A stretch of DNA of 64,000 nucleotides from Pedobacter fastidiosus (GTDB taxonomy: Bacteria; Bacteroidota; Bacteroidia; Sphingobacteriales; Sphingobacteriaceae). The notes below the pieces were generated by a model. The model searched no databases, was not told the DNA's origin, and worked only from the letters and a program-made list of their open reading frames with translations. Made by a program: the position numbers and the translations under genes. The DNA lies in the NCBI RefSeq assembly GCF_014306625.1, contig NZ_JACRYL010000009.1, forward strand, positions 134,039 to 198,038, given 5' to 3'. Positions 26,466 through 34,824 of this stretch are shown in pieces; position 1 is the first letter of the stretch; each line of letters starts with the position of its first letter.

Positions 26466-26549
26466 GAGAAAATAGATTTGAGACATTAGATATTAGATTT
26501 GAGAATCATCTCACATCTTCCATCTCACATCTCACATCTCACACCTAAA
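26466..26549. repeat. Imperfect palindromic low-complexity spacer between atpF and atpH
   Basis: The left half repeats AGATTTGAGA/TTAGATA units and the right half repeats CATCTCACATCT, roughly complementary (TGAGATGTGAGATG), so the RNA can fold into a long imperfect stem. It lies within the atp operon, ending just before the atpH ATG at 26553. Confidence 0.55.
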
Positions 26550-26552
26550 AAT

Positions 26553-27092
26553 ATGTCAGAAATTAAAGTTGCAAGCAGATACGCCAAATCATTAATAGAT
26601 TTATCCGTTGAAAACAACGCGTTAGAATCTTCTTATAATGATATGGTTTTGTTTGAAAAAGTGGTTGATGAAACCCCTGAGCTGGAAGCGATATTGAAAA
26701 ATCCAATTGTACCTTTAGATAAAAAGACAGGTATTTTAACTGGTATTTTTGCTGATAAAGTAAGCAAGCTAACCATAACGTTTTTCAAAATAGTGATTAG
26801 CAAAGGTCGTTCTGCTATTTTATTTGCTACTGCAAAACAGTTTGTGCAACAATACAACTTAATTAAGGGTATTGTTACTGCTGAAGTAACTACAGCAACC
26901 GCTCTAAGCCCAGCAGCTGAAGAGCAGATTGTTGCAATTGTAAAAAGAGAATTAGGCGCCAATCAAGTTATTGTTAAGCAGAAAATTAACGAAAAACTAA
27001 TTGGTGGTTTTATATTAAAAGTTGGTGATAAGCAATTTGATGCAAGTATTGCCAGCGGTTTAAGTAAACTGAAAAAGGAATTTGCGCTGTAG
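26553..27092 (+). CDS. atpH: ATP synthase F1 subunit delta (OSCP)
   Basis: The 179-residue delta subunit connects the peripheral stalk to the alpha/beta head. It starts MSEIKVASRYAKSLIDL, the family N-terminus, and ends with the conserved IGGFILKVGDKQFDASIASGLSKLKKEF. An 18-codon upstream extension of the frame is rejected because it reads through the repetitive spacer. Confidence 0.95.
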   Translation: MSEIKVASRYAKSLIDLSVENNALESSYNDMVLFEKVVDETPELEAILKNPIVPLDKKTGILTGIFADKVSKLTITFFKIVISKGRSAILFATAKQFVQQYNLIKGIVTAEVTTATALSPAAEEQIVAIVKRELGANQVIVKQKINEKLIGGFILKVGDKQFDASIASGLSKLKKEFAL

Positions 27093-27093
27093 C

Positions 27094-27112
27094 GTTAGCC
27101 CCTGCGGCTAAC
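27094..27112 (+). other. Small hairpin between atpH and atpA
   Basis: GTTAGCC-CCTGC-GGCTAAC forms a 7-bp stem immediately after the atpH stop, without a T-run. It may be an RNA stability or processing element rather than a terminator, since atpA follows. Confidence 0.4.
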
Positions 27113-27185
27113 AGCAAAATATAGCGGAACCGGAATAACAAAAGAATTACAAGATTTACATTTACAAAAAGATATAATTAAGATT

Positions 27186-28760
27186 ATGGTAGAGGTAAGA
27201 CCAGACGAAGTATCGGCAATTATCAGACAGCAATTGGCGGGCTTTAAATCAGAAACCGAACTGGAAGAAGTTGGTACCGTGTTGCAAGTGGGCGACGGTA
27301 TTGCCCGTGTTTACGGTTTAACTAAAGTTCAATCGGGTGAGTTGGTTGAATTTGCAAACGGTTTACAAGGAATTGTATTAAACCTTGAAGAAGATAACGT
27401 TGGTGTGGTACTTTTGGGTGCTTCTGACGAGATTAAAGAAGGTGATACCATTAAACGCACCAAAAAAATTGCCTCTATTAAAGTTGGTGAAGGTATGCTT
27501 GGCCGCGTAGTAAACACTTTGGGTTTACCTTTAGATGGTAAAGGCCCAATTTTAGGTGAAACTTACGAAATGCCTTTAGAGCGTAAAGCACCAGGTGTAA
27601 TTTACCGTCAGCCGGTAAATGAGCCTTTACAAACTGGTATTAAAGCAATCGATGCAATGATTCCAATTGGTCGTGGTCAACGTGAGTTGGTTATTGGCGA
27701 TCGTCAGATTGGTAAAACTGCGGTTTGTATCGATACCATTATCAACCAAAAAGAATTTTATGAAGCAGGCCAGCCTGTGTTCTGTATTTATGTAGCTATC
27801 GGTCAGAAAAACTCTACTGTTGCAAACATTGTACGTACACTAGAGGAAAACGGCGCTTTGCCATATACAGTTGTTGTTGCTGCTTCAGCTGCTGACCCTG
27901 CTCCAATGCAGTTTTATGCTCCGTTTGCTGGTGCTGCAATTGGTGAGTTTTTCCGTGATACAGGTAGACCAGCATTAATTGTTTATGATGATTTATCTAA
28001 ACAAGCTGTTGCTTACCGTGAAGTATCATTATTACTTCGTCGTCCACCAGGCCGTGAGGCTTATCCAGGTGACGTTTTCTACTTACACAGTCGTTTGTTA
28101 GAAAGAGCTGCAAAAATCAATGCAAATGATGATATCGCACAAGCGATGAATGATTTGCCTGAATCTATCCGTCATATCGTTAAAGGTGGTGGTTCGTTAA
28201 CTGCACTTCCAATTATCGAAACTCAAGCGGGTGATGTTTCTGCTTATATTCCAACCAATGTAATTTCGATTACCGATGGTCAGATTTTCTTAGAATCGAA
28301 CTTATTTAATGCAGGTATTCGTCCAGCTATTAACGTAGGTATCTCGGTATCACGTGTGGGTGGTAATGCTCAAATTAAATCGATGAAAAAAGTAGCAGGT
28401 ACTTTAAAGTTAGATCAGGCTCAATACCGTGAGTTAGAGGCTTTCTCTAAATTCGGTTCTGATTTAGATGCTGCAACAAAATCGGTTTTAGATAAAGGTG
28501 CACGTAACGTACAAATGTTGAAACAAGCACAGTTTACACCATTCACGGTAGAAAAACAAGTTGCAATTGTTTATGCAGGTACTAAAAACTTAATGCGTAG
28601 CGTACCAGTTGATAAAGTAAAAGAATTCGAAACTGAATATTTAACACAATTGGAAATGCGTCATCCAGAAACTTTAGCGGCATTAAAAGCTGGTAAATTT
28701 GATGATACCATTACAGGTGTTTTAGATACAGTAGCAAAAGAGATTTCAAGTAAATACTAA
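27186..28760 (+). CDS. atpA: ATP synthase F1 subunit alpha
   Basis: This 524-residue alpha subunit binds nucleotide at the non-catalytic sites. The P-loop is GDRQIGKTA, with Ile where many species have Thr. The subunit-type markers [42 protein letters not shown] (interrupted quote of a longer conserved block) and SISDGQIFLE-like [11 protein letters not shown] are intact. N- and C-terminal domains are complete. A palindromic element fills the spacer to atpG. Confidence 0.97.
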   Translation: MVEVRPDEVSAIIRQQLAGFKSETELEEVGTVLQVGDGIARVYGLTKVQSGELVEFANGLQGIVLNLEEDNVGVVLLGASDEIKEGDTIKRTKKIASIKVGEGMLGRVVNTLGLPLDGKGPILGETYEMPLERKAPGVIYRQPVNEPLQTGIKAIDAMIPIGRGQRELVIGDRQIGKTAVCIDTIINQKEFYEAGQPVFCIYVAIGQKNSTVANIVRTLEENGALPYTVVVAASAADPAPMQFYAPFAGAAIGEFFRDTGRPALIVYDDLSKQAVAYREVSLLLRRPPGREAYPGDVFYLHSRLLERAAKINANDDIAQAMNDLPESIRHIVKGGGSLTALPIIETQAGDVSAYIPTNVISITDGQIFLESNLFNAGIRPAINVGISVSRVGGNAQIKSMKKVAGTLKLDQAQYRELEAFSKFGSDLDAATKSVLDKGARNVQMLKQAQFTPFTVEKQVAIVYAGTKNLMRSVPVDKVKEFETEYLTQLEMRHPETLAALKAGKFDDTITGVLDTVAKEISSKY

Positions 28761-28761
28761 T

Positions 28762-28846
28762 TAGATACAAGTAACGAGTATCAAGTATTAAGACAGGTGA
28801 ACGAATCCAATCTTGATACTTGATACTTAATACTCGATACTTAAAG
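28762..28846. repeat. Palindromic GTATCAAGTAT-type element between atpA and atpG
   Basis: GATACAAGTAACGAGTATCA... is answered by ...TTGATACTTGATACTTAATA, giving a long imperfect stem of short GATACTT units. A close relative lies at 41636-41700 between gcvT and comB. Each follows directly after a stop codon and ends just before the next gene. Confidence 0.6.
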
Positions 28847-28847
28847 A

Positions 28848-29732
28848 ATGGCTAATTTAAAAGAAGTAAGAAACCGAATTGCATCGGTACAATCAACCCA
28901 GCAGATTACCAAAGCTATGAAAATGGTTTCGGCAGCGAAGTTGAAACGTGCAACAAATGCAATTATCGCTTTACGTCCTTATGCAACTAAACTGAAAGAG
29001 ATTTTAGCGAATCTATCTGCAAGTTTAGAAGGTTCTTCATCGCCTTTTATTCAAGAGCGTGAACCTAATAAGGTTTTAATCGTAACTGTATCATCAAACC
29101 GTGGTTTGGCTGGTGCTTTTAACATGAACGTAATTAAAGCGGCCAACAATTTAATTGCTGAGAAATATAGCGATCAGTTGAAAAACGGAAATGTGAGTAT
29201 TATTTCTATCGGTAAGAAAACTCAAGATTTTTACGAGAAACGCAATTACAACGTTATTGGTAATAACAATGAGGTTTATAATGCTTTAACTTTCGAAAAC
29301 GTAACTAAAATTACCGATGCGATTATGGATGGTTTTATCAAAGGCGACTTTGATAAGGTAGAGTTAGTTTACAATCGTTTTAAAAACGCAGCTGTTCAAA
29401 TTATTACTTCCGAACAATTGTTGCCATTACCAAAAGCAGAAGAAACTAAAGTTGATGCTAAAACGACCAATGTCGATTACATTTTAGAGCCGTCGCAAGA
29501 AGAGATTGTAGAACAATTAATTCCTAAGTCAGTTAAAATTCAGTTATACAAAGCAGTATTAGATTCTCACGCATCCGAGCACGGCGCACGTATGACATCA
29601 ATGGATAAAGCAACTGAAAATGCTGGTGAGTTATTAAAAGCCTTAAAACTTTCTTATAACCAAGCTCGTCAGGCAGCAATTACAACTGAGTTAACTGAGA
29701 TTGTAAGTGGTGCAGCAGCATTGAATGGATAA
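28848..29732 (+). CDS. atpG: ATP synthase F1 subunit gamma
   Basis: This 294-residue central rotor shaft has the conserved N-terminal coiled-coil start LKEVRNRIASVQSTQQIT, the Rossmann-like middle (VLIVTVSSNRGLAGAFN), and the C-terminal helix ARMTSMDKATENAGELL...RQAAITTELTEIVSGAAAL. It is the last gene of this atp cluster. Beta and epsilon (atpD, atpC) are not in the window. Confidence 0.96.
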   Translation: MANLKEVRNRIASVQSTQQITKAMKMVSAAKLKRATNAIIALRPYATKLKEILANLSASLEGSSSPFIQEREPNKVLIVTVSSNRGLAGAFNMNVIKAANNLIAEKYSDQLKNGNVSIISIGKKTQDFYEKRNYNVIGNNNEVYNALTFENVTKITDAIMDGFIKGDFDKVELVYNRFKNAAVQIITSEQLLPLPKAEETKVDAKTTNVDYILEPSQEEIVEQLIPKSVKIQLYKAVLDSHASEHGARMTSMDKATENAGELLKALKLSYNQARQAAITTELTEIVSGAAALNG

Positions 29733-29764
29733 CCCCTAAATCCCCTCAAGGGGACTGAAAATAC

Positions 29765-29798
29765 AAACCCATTTCTTAACTGAGATGGGTTTTTTTAT
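29765..29798 (+). terminator. Terminator of the atp operon
   Basis: AAACCCATTT...AGATGGGTTTTTTT is a stem followed by seven T, 33 bases after atpG. A smaller TCCCCT-CA-AGGGGA hairpin precedes it at 29741-29754. Confidence 0.8.
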
Positions 29799-29811
29799 TC
29801 TTGATAAAATG

Positions 29812-29907
29812 GTAATCCAAAATTATTATGTTTATTTTGGATTGTAATCCAAAATTATTATGTTTTTATTGGAATGTAATCCAAAATTATTATACTTTTG
29901 TTTAGTA
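29812..29907 (+). repeat. Three 32-bp direct repeats, each a palindrome, at the ATPase promoter
   Basis: Units begin at 29812, 29844 and 29876. GTAATCCAAAATTATTA is common to all three, and the unit core AATCCAAAA...TTTTGGATT is an inverted repeat, clearest in unit 1. The third copy runs into the promoter -7 box of the downstream ATPase gene. This looks like an operator array or a hairpin array. Confidence 0.8.
29893..29900 (+). promoter_or_regulatory. Bacteroidota -7 box for the DUF4143 ATPase
   Basis: TACTTTTG fits TAnnTTTG, with ATTGG about 20 bases upstream as a possible -33 element. The ATG at 29918 is 17 bases downstream, so the leader would be very short. The box is embedded in the third palindromic repeat. 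Confidence 0.5.
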
Positions 29908-29917
29908 ATTATTGATC

Positions 29918-31045
29918 ATGATAGTAAGAAAGCAAATGGACTATGCCTTGGCAAGGCTATTTAAGGGCAAAGCATTTATTGTTTTTGGTCCGAGGCAATC
30001 GGGTAAAACTACATTTGTAGAGCAATTGTTAGCTAAGGTTGATAAAAAGACATTGTATCTTAATGGTGATGATGCTGATGTTCGCGAAAATTTGGCCAAA
30101 CCCAATGCTATGCAGATTGCACAATTATTGGGCGATTATGAAATCCTTTTTATTGATGAAGCCCAACGCATAACCGATATTGGCTTATTTATAAAAATAA
30201 TTGTAGATAGATTTAAGCAAGTACAGGTTATAGCAACTGGCTCTTCGGCATTTGAATTATCTGGGAAGATTAACGAACCATTAACAGGGCGTAAATATGA
30301 AATGATGCTATTGCCTTTTTCGTACGCTGAACTAGTGAAAGAAACTGATTTCATTACTGAAGAACGCTCTTTAGCGAAACGTTTAATTTACGGCTCATAT
30401 CCTGAAGTAATTAATCAACCCGAACATGCAGAAGAACACTTAAAGTTATTAACTGATAGTTATTTATATAAGGATTTATTTGCTTTGGAGGAAGTTAAGA
30501 AACCACTATTATTCGAGAAAATTGTAAAAGCCTTGGCGTTGCAAGTTGGAAGTGAAGTAAACTTTTCAGAGTTGGCTCAATTGGTAAAAGCTGATCAAAA
30601 GACTGTAGATAAATATATTGATTTACTAGAAAAGGCTTTTGTAATTTTTGTTTTACCTGCGTTTTCAGGCAATGTTCGTAACGAGATTAAGAAGAATAAA
30701 AAAATATATTTTTACGATACCGGTGTGATAAATGCGATAACTAGAAACTTTAATACAATAAATAACCGAAATGATGTTGGTGCGCTTTGGGAAAATTATA
30801 TGATAAGCGAGCGCAAAAAATACCTTCAACAAAATCAAATAGAAGCAGAGCTGTTTTTCTGGCGAACCACGCAACAACAAGAAATAGATTACATTGAGAA
30901 AAGAGCTGATCAACTTTTAGCGGTAGAATTTAAGTGGAATGAAAAAGCGAAAGATAAAATTCCAATCACTTTTACCAAGGCTTATCCCAGTGCAGAAACA
31001 TTAATATTAGCTCAAGTGGATAGAGGAAGGTTTTTGAATGGGTAA
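29918..31045 (+). CDS. AAA ATPase with DUF4143 C-terminal domain
   Basis: The 375-residue protein has Walker A GPRQSGKT (24-31), Walker B EILFIDEAQRI, a sensor-1 region VIATGSSAFEL, and the C-terminal DUF4143 nuclease-like/helical part (YFYDTGVINAI, ALWENYMISERKKYL, EIDYIEKRADQLLAVEFKW). The final ExK-type arrangement resembles the restriction-endonuclease fold often proposed for this family. The role is unknown; these proteins are variable accessory genes in many Bacteroidota. A TTG six bases earlier is in frame, but ATG 29918 is preferred. Confidence 0.85.
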   Translation: MIVRKQMDYALARLFKGKAFIVFGPRQSGKTTFVEQLLAKVDKKTLYLNGDDADVRENLAKPNAMQIAQLLGDYEILFIDEAQRITDIGLFIKIIVDRFKQVQVIATGSSAFELSGKINEPLTGRKYEMMLLPFSYAELVKETDFITEERSLAKRLIYGSYPEVINQPEHAEEHLKLLTDSYLYKDLFALEEVKKPLLFEKIVKALALQVGSEVNFSELAQLVKADQKTVDKYIDLLEKAFVIFVLPAFSGNVRNEIKKNKKIYFYDTGVINAITRNFNTINNRNDVGALWENYMISERKKYLQQNQIEAELFFWRTTQQQEIDYIEKRADQLLAVEFKWNEKAKDKIPITFTKAYPSAETLILAQVDRGRFLNG

Positions 31046-31062
31046 ATTCAAATTGCATCTTT

Positions 31063-31070
31063 TATCTTTG
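31063..31070 (+). promoter_or_regulatory. Bacteroidota -7 box for the P4 phosphatase gene
   Basis: TATCTTTG matches TAnnTTTG exactly, 17 bases before the ATG at 31088. Confidence 0.5.
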
Positions 31071-31087
31071 TACAATAATTCAATATC

Positions 31088-31855
31088 ATGAAAAAATATA
31101 TCTTCATCATTTTAACTTTTGCATTGCCAATTGGTGTCTCAGCCCAATCTCCGGTCAGAGATTACACCAATGCGGTGCTTTGGCAACAAACTTCGGGCGA
31201 ATACAGAGCTTTATGTTTTCAGGCTTATAACTTTGCTCGTTTATCATTAAAAGAAGCGCTTTGGGCAGATACAAGCAAAAAATTAAACTGCGTTATTGTC
31301 GATATTGATGAAACCGTTTTGGATAATTCTGCGTTTCAAGGTCATGAGATAAAAAAAGACTTAAGTTATAATCCTGCGGATTGGACGGAATGGACAAATC
31401 TATCTCAAGCAGATACTGTGCCTGGAGCTTTGGCTTTTTTAAAGTTCGCGGCTTCAAAAAATATAGAAACTTTTTATGTGAGTAACCGAGACGAAAAGGA
31501 TTATAGAGCAACTTTAAAAAACCTTCAAAAATTTGGATTTCCTTATGCCGATGACGCACATTTAGTGGTTTCAAAAGGAACCTCAAATAAAGAACCTCGT
31601 CGCCAGAAGATTGCAGAAACCCACAATATTTTATTGCTTTGCGGAGATAACCTGAGCGATTTCAGTAATATTTTTTATCGTGATGGAAAGAATACTTTTG
31701 AACAGGTAAATGGAAATCAAGCCCTTTTTGGGACAAAATTTATCGTATTGCCTAACCCAATGTATGGCGATTGGGAAAAGCCACTTTATCAAGGAGAAAA
31801 GCTAAGTGAAAAAGATAAAGCCAAACAGCGTTTAGAACGATTAAAAAGTTACTAA
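31088..31855 (+). CDS. Exported HAD acid phosphatase, 5'-nucleotidase P4 family
   Basis: The 255-residue protein has signal peptide 1-20 (GVSAQ) and the class C acid phosphatase/e(P4) fold. The catalytic pair D72-I-D74 lies in VDIDETVLDN, with later motifs FYVSNRDEKDY, LVVSKGTSNKEPRR and LLCGDNLSDF. It would dephosphorylate nucleotides or other phosphomonoesters in the periplasm. The founding member is a lipoprotein, but here no lipobox Cys follows the signal, so the enzyme is probably soluble. Confidence 0.88.
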   Translation: MKKYIFIILTFALPIGVSAQSPVRDYTNAVLWQQTSGEYRALCFQAYNFARLSLKEALWADTSKKLNCVIVDIDETVLDNSAFQGHEIKKDLSYNPADWTEWTNLSQADTVPGALAFLKFAASKNIETFYVSNRDEKDYRATLKNLQKFGFPYADDAHLVVSKGTSNKEPRRQKIAETHNILLLCGDNLSDFSNIFYRDGKNTFEQVNGNQALFGTKFIVLPNPMYGDWEKPLYQGEKLSEKDKAKQRLERLKSY

Positions 31856-31883
31856 GTATATATAAATATTCATCAATAAGTAT

Positions 31884-31891
31884 TACTTTTG
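31884..31891 (+). promoter_or_regulatory. Bacteroidota -7 box for the small membrane protein gene
   Basis: TACTTTTG fits TAnnTTTG and lies 24 bases before the ATG at 31916. It overlaps the possible upstream TTG start, which argues against that start. Confidence 0.45.
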
Positions 31892-31915
31892 CAACATCAT
31901 AAAATAAAATTCATT

Positions 31916-32131
31916 ATGGAAAACGAATTAAAACACAATACAGAAAGCATGAAAACGGCTAACCAGCCTGGTATTTATAAAATGATGATTTTTGGCGTAC
32001 TGGTTTGTATGGTTGGTACTTATGCACGTTTTGCATTTGATTCTTGGGTTTTATCTTTAGTTTCTTGGATTATCTTATTTATCGGTGCGATTATTTGCAT
32101 CAAAGGTGTTTTCAAAATTTTAGACGCATAA
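31916..32131 (+). CDS. Small two-helix membrane protein
   Basis: The 71-residue protein has a polar N-terminus (MENELKHNTESMKTANQPG) and two membrane helices (about 22-40 and 45-64), with TYARFAFDSW between them. I do not recognise a family name. It has its own promoter box and a strong terminator, so it is a real, separately expressed gene. A start nine codons upstream (TTG) is possible but lies over the promoter box. Confidence 0.7.
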   Translation: MENELKHNTESMKTANQPGIYKMMIFGVLVCMVGTYARFAFDSWVLSLVSWIILFIGAIICIKGVFKILDA

Positions 32132-32153
32132 CAATATTTTTTTCTAAATATAG

Positions 32154-32188
32154 AAGCCGATTATGTTAAACATAATCGGCTTTTTTTA
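32154..32188 (+). terminator. Rho-independent terminator after the small membrane protein
   Basis: AAGCCGATTATG-TTAAA-CATAATCGGCTT followed by a T-rich run; a 12-bp perfect stem. Confidence 0.9.
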
Positions 32189-32195
32189 TTTTATC

Positions 32196-32228
32196 AAGCC
32201 TCGCAAGTTTTCAAAACCTGCGGGGCTT
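32196..32228. repeat. Palindromic intergenic element (CCTCGCA-AGGTTTT type)
   Basis: AAGCCTCGCAAGTTTT-C-AAAACCTGCGGGGCTT is an imperfect 16-bp stem directly after a full terminator, so it is unlikely to be needed for termination. The remaining spacer up to 32420 shows nothing else I can name. Confidence 0.5.
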
Positions 32229-32420
32229 TGTAATTTAAAATTGAGATAAAACGGCATTATCCTCTCTCAAAGCCATCTAAAAAGGTAGTTGGGTTACCTA
32301 AAACAGTTTGTTGTATTAAGGTGAAAATAGGATGTTATAAATACTAACCAAAACATCCGACTTCTAATGGCCATTTGAAGCAAATATTTAAAATGATTAA
32401 TTTTTTAGAACCACAAAATC

Positions 32421-33266
32421 ATGAAAAGGAATATTATTGCTTTGGCTTTATGTGCCATATTATTTGGCTGCAATAGCGAAAAAAAATCAGAATCAACCGA
32501 TACAACTTCGGTAAATAGTGAAGGAACGGCAGCTCAAACCGAACTGGTAACTAAAGTTATAAAAACTGCCGACATGCGTTTTAAAGTTAAAGACGCAGTA
32601 AAAACGAAACTTCAAATTAGTAAAATAGTAGCAGATCTTGATGGCGCAATTGTCGAATCAACGATTCAAAGCACTACAATAAATCAAGAACGCATAGCGT
32701 ACAGTGTCGACTCGTTGCAAGAAACAACCGTTTTTAAAGCAGAGGGTGTAATTATTGCCCGGGCACCTCCAGCTTATCTCAATATTTTTAGCGATTTAGT
32801 TACCGCAACTGCAGAGCAAGTTGATAGCGCCAAAATGCAAGCGAACGACCAAAGTATAGCGTATCTACGCAATAGTTTAAAAACTAAAAATAGCGAAGAT
32901 GCTCTAAAGGACGCAAAAATTGGTAAGGGAAAAGCATCAAAATCAACAGAAGAGATACTTGCTATGAAAGACGCTATTGTGGATAAGAAGCTCAATAATT
33001 TAGATATCAACGAGAAGAGTAAACTTAGCACAGTAACGCTCAGTTTTTATCAAGACAAAGGGGTTAGAAAAGTAATTGTGGCAAACGATAACCTGAGCGA
33101 TAATAGACCCGCTTTTAACAAGAGGTTAGGAATGGGATTTAATTCTGGCTGGCAAATGTTTCAGGAGTTTTTATTATTCATTGCACATTCATGGGTATTT
33201 ATTTTAATTATACTCATCGGTCTTATTGCCTTCAAATATTTCAGAAATAAACCAACACAAGCCTAG
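32421..33266 (+). CDS. DUF4349-type lipoprotein, tandem copy 1
   Basis: The 281-residue lipoprotein has lipobox LFGC (Cys17), a DUF4349-like periplasmic region beginning VTKVIKTADMRFKVKDA, and one C-terminal membrane helix (about 250-272) followed by a short basic tail. In other bacteria DUF4349 proteins are membrane-anchored with unknown function. A paralogue with the same layout follows after 12 bases, and the two share even the bases before the start codon, indicating a tandem duplication. Confidence 0.8.
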   Translation: MKRNIIALALCAILFGCNSEKKSESTDTTSVNSEGTAAQTELVTKVIKTADMRFKVKDAVKTKLQISKIVADLDGAIVESTIQSTTINQERIAYSVDSLQETTVFKAEGVIIARAPPAYLNIFSDLVTATAEQVDSAKMQANDQSIAYLRNSLKTKNSEDALKDAKIGKGKASKSTEEILAMKDAIVDKKLNNLDINEKSKLSTVTLSFYQDKGVRKVIVANDNLSDNRPAFNKRLGMGFNSGWQMFQEFLLFIAHSWVFILIILIGLIAFKYFRNKPTQA

Positions 33267-33278
33267 AACCACAAAATC

Positions 33279-34124
33279 ATGAAAAGAAATATTATTGCTA
33301 TAGCCATAATCGTAGGATTATTTGGCTGTAAAGGAGAAAACAAAAAATATGCAAGTGCTGATACCGTTAGCACCGCTGAGTTGCAAACGGAAACAGCCGA
33401 CAGCACAGTAGCAGAAAAAATTGTAAAAACTGCAGATATGCGGTTTAGAGTAAAAGATGTTCAAAATACAAAAGAGCAACTGAGCAAAACCATTAAGGGG
33501 CAAGGCGGAACCGTTTCAGAGTTTTCCATTCAAAGCTCCATCCAAGAAACCAATAAAGTGAAACAATCTACAGATTCACTGAAAGAGATCACTTCATATA
33601 GAACTGAAGGTTATTTGGTGGCTAAAGTTCCGTCAGAGAAGCTAGATGATTTTACAAATGAAATTGCAAAAATGTCGGTATTTGTTGATAACCAATCCAT
33701 GAAAATGGACGATCAAAGTATTGCTTATCTAGCCAACAAATTGAAAGCAGAAAATAGGGTAGATGCCATTAATAAGATTAACAGAGTAGCATCCAAGAAA
33801 AGCGCTAATGTAGAAACCTCCCTGTACCTAAAGGATGATTATGTAGATAAGAAAATTGAAAATATGCAAATCGATAGTCGTGTAAAATTCAGCACGATCA
33901 AGCTAAATTTTTATCAGGATAATACGGTTAAAACGATGATTGTTGCTAATGATAATCTTTATGATTATCGCCCCGCTTTTGTAAACAGGCTTTGGCTTGG
34001 TTTTGTAAATGGCTGGACTATTTTCAAAGAAATTATCATTGCCATTTCTAACTTATGGATGTTGTTGGTATTGGGAATTGCAGGATTCCTCGTTTTTAAA
34101 TATTATAAAGCCAAAAGTATTTAG
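33279..34124 (+). CDS. DUF4349-type lipoprotein, tandem copy 2
   Basis: The 281-residue paralogue of the preceding gene has lipobox LFGC (Cys17), IVKTADMRFRVKDVQ, a central coiled-coil-prone region, the shared IVANDNL-YD/SDNRPAF motif, and a C-terminal membrane helix (about 248-272). Identical length and shared 5' sequence show recent-to-moderate duplication, with protein divergence mostly in the middle. The two likely interact or substitute for each other; not shown. Confidence 0.8.
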   Translation: MKRNIIAIAIIVGLFGCKGENKKYASADTVSTAELQTETADSTVAEKIVKTADMRFRVKDVQNTKEQLSKTIKGQGGTVSEFSIQSSIQETNKVKQSTDSLKEITSYRTEGYLVAKVPSEKLDDFTNEIAKMSVFVDNQSMKMDDQSIAYLANKLKAENRVDAINKINRVASKKSANVETSLYLKDDYVDKKIENMQIDSRVKFSTIKLNFYQDNTVKTMIVANDNLYDYRPAFVNRLWLGFVNGWTIFKEIIIAISNLWMLLVLGIAGFLVFKYYKAKSI

Positions 34125-34139
34125 CATCACCTTATTGGG

Positions 34140-34170
34140 AGGCACGAAGCTGCTGTATAACTTCGTGCCT
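34140..34170. repeat. AGGCACGAAG palindrome between convergent genes
   Basis: AGGCACGAAG...CTTCGTGCCT is a perfect 10-bp stem. AGGCACGAAG also occurs as the arm sequence of the REP-like family (copy A). It sits between the DUF4349 pair and ruvC and may serve as a transcription end without a clear T-run. Confidence 0.5.
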
Positions 34171-34195
34171 TGAAATGACAGCTTTACGATAAAAA

Positions 34196-34783
34196 TTACT
34201 TCTTAACCTTTACAGCCAATCCCTTAACTTTAGTTTTGTTATCACTAACAAAAGATTCCCATCCAGAATAGGTTTTAGATTTTCCTCCGGTTGCAATTTT
34301 TTGAAAGGAATGGCACATGGCAACCGCTAATCCATCGGTGGCATCTAAAAACTCTGGTGTTTCTTTAAAGTTTAGCAACCGTTGCAACATAGAAGCCACT
34401 TGTTCTTTCGTAGCATTACCGTTTCCAGTAATAGATTGTTTAATCTTTCTCGGAGCATATTCTGTTACCGAAATATTCCGAGATAATGCAGCTGCAATTG
34501 CAATGCCCTGAGCCCTGCCCAATTTCAAAAGTACCTGGATGTTTTTGCCATAAAAAGGAGCTTCAATTGCTAATACATCAGGTTTATATTGATCAATAAG
34601 AAGTACTGTTTTTTCGAAAATTCGTTGTAGTTTTAAAAAGGGGTCGTCTAAATGAGTCATCTTTACAACTCCTAAACTTATTAATTCTGTTTTGTTTCCT
34701 GTCTCTAAAATTACCCCATAACCCATCACCGCAGTGCCTGGATCAATGCCCATAATTACCCGTTCCTTTTTTTCGTTCAACAT
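34196..34783 (-). CDS. ruvC: RuvC, Holliday junction resolvase
   Basis: This 195-residue RNase H-fold nuclease cuts Holliday junctions with RuvAB. The acidic active site is visible: Asp in MGIDPGTAVMGYG, Glu in LAIEAPFYGKN, and the C-terminal Asp pair in FLDATDGLAVAMCH. The start is taken as ATG 34783 (MLNEKKERV). A longer form adds six residues that would begin at the very edge of the divergent gene. The C-terminal basic tail is slightly longer than usual. Confidence 0.93.
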   Translation of the reverse strand: MLNEKKERVIMGIDPGTAVMGYGVILETGNKTELISLGVVKMTHLDDPFLKLQRIFEKTVLLIDQYKPDVLAIEAPFYGKNIQVLLKLGRAQGIAIAAALSRNISVTEYAPRKIKQSITGNGNATKEQVASMLQRLLNFKETPEFLDATDGLAVAMCHSFQKIATGGKSKTYSGWESFVSDNKTKVKGLAVKVKK

Positions 34784-34813
34784 TACAGCAATATTAAGCA
34801 TATTTGCAAACTA

Positions 34814-34820
34814 AAAGGAG
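34814..34820 (+). promoter_or_regulatory. Shine-Dalgarno-like site fixing a TTG start
   Basis: AAGGAGA lies 5 bases before TTG 34825, an unusually clear ribosome-binding site for this window. It favours 34825 over the TTG at 34804. Confidence 0.55.
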
Positions 34821-34824
34821 AATC

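Noticed and set aside
26466..26549. Transcription terminator between atpF and atpH
   Set aside because: It is AT/TC-rich without a U-run and is followed directly by the delta subunit of the same complex.
29812..29907. CRISPR array at the three 32-bp repeats
   Set aside because: Repeats are contiguous with no unique spacers and no cas genes nearby; the arrangement is a tandem operator-like array.
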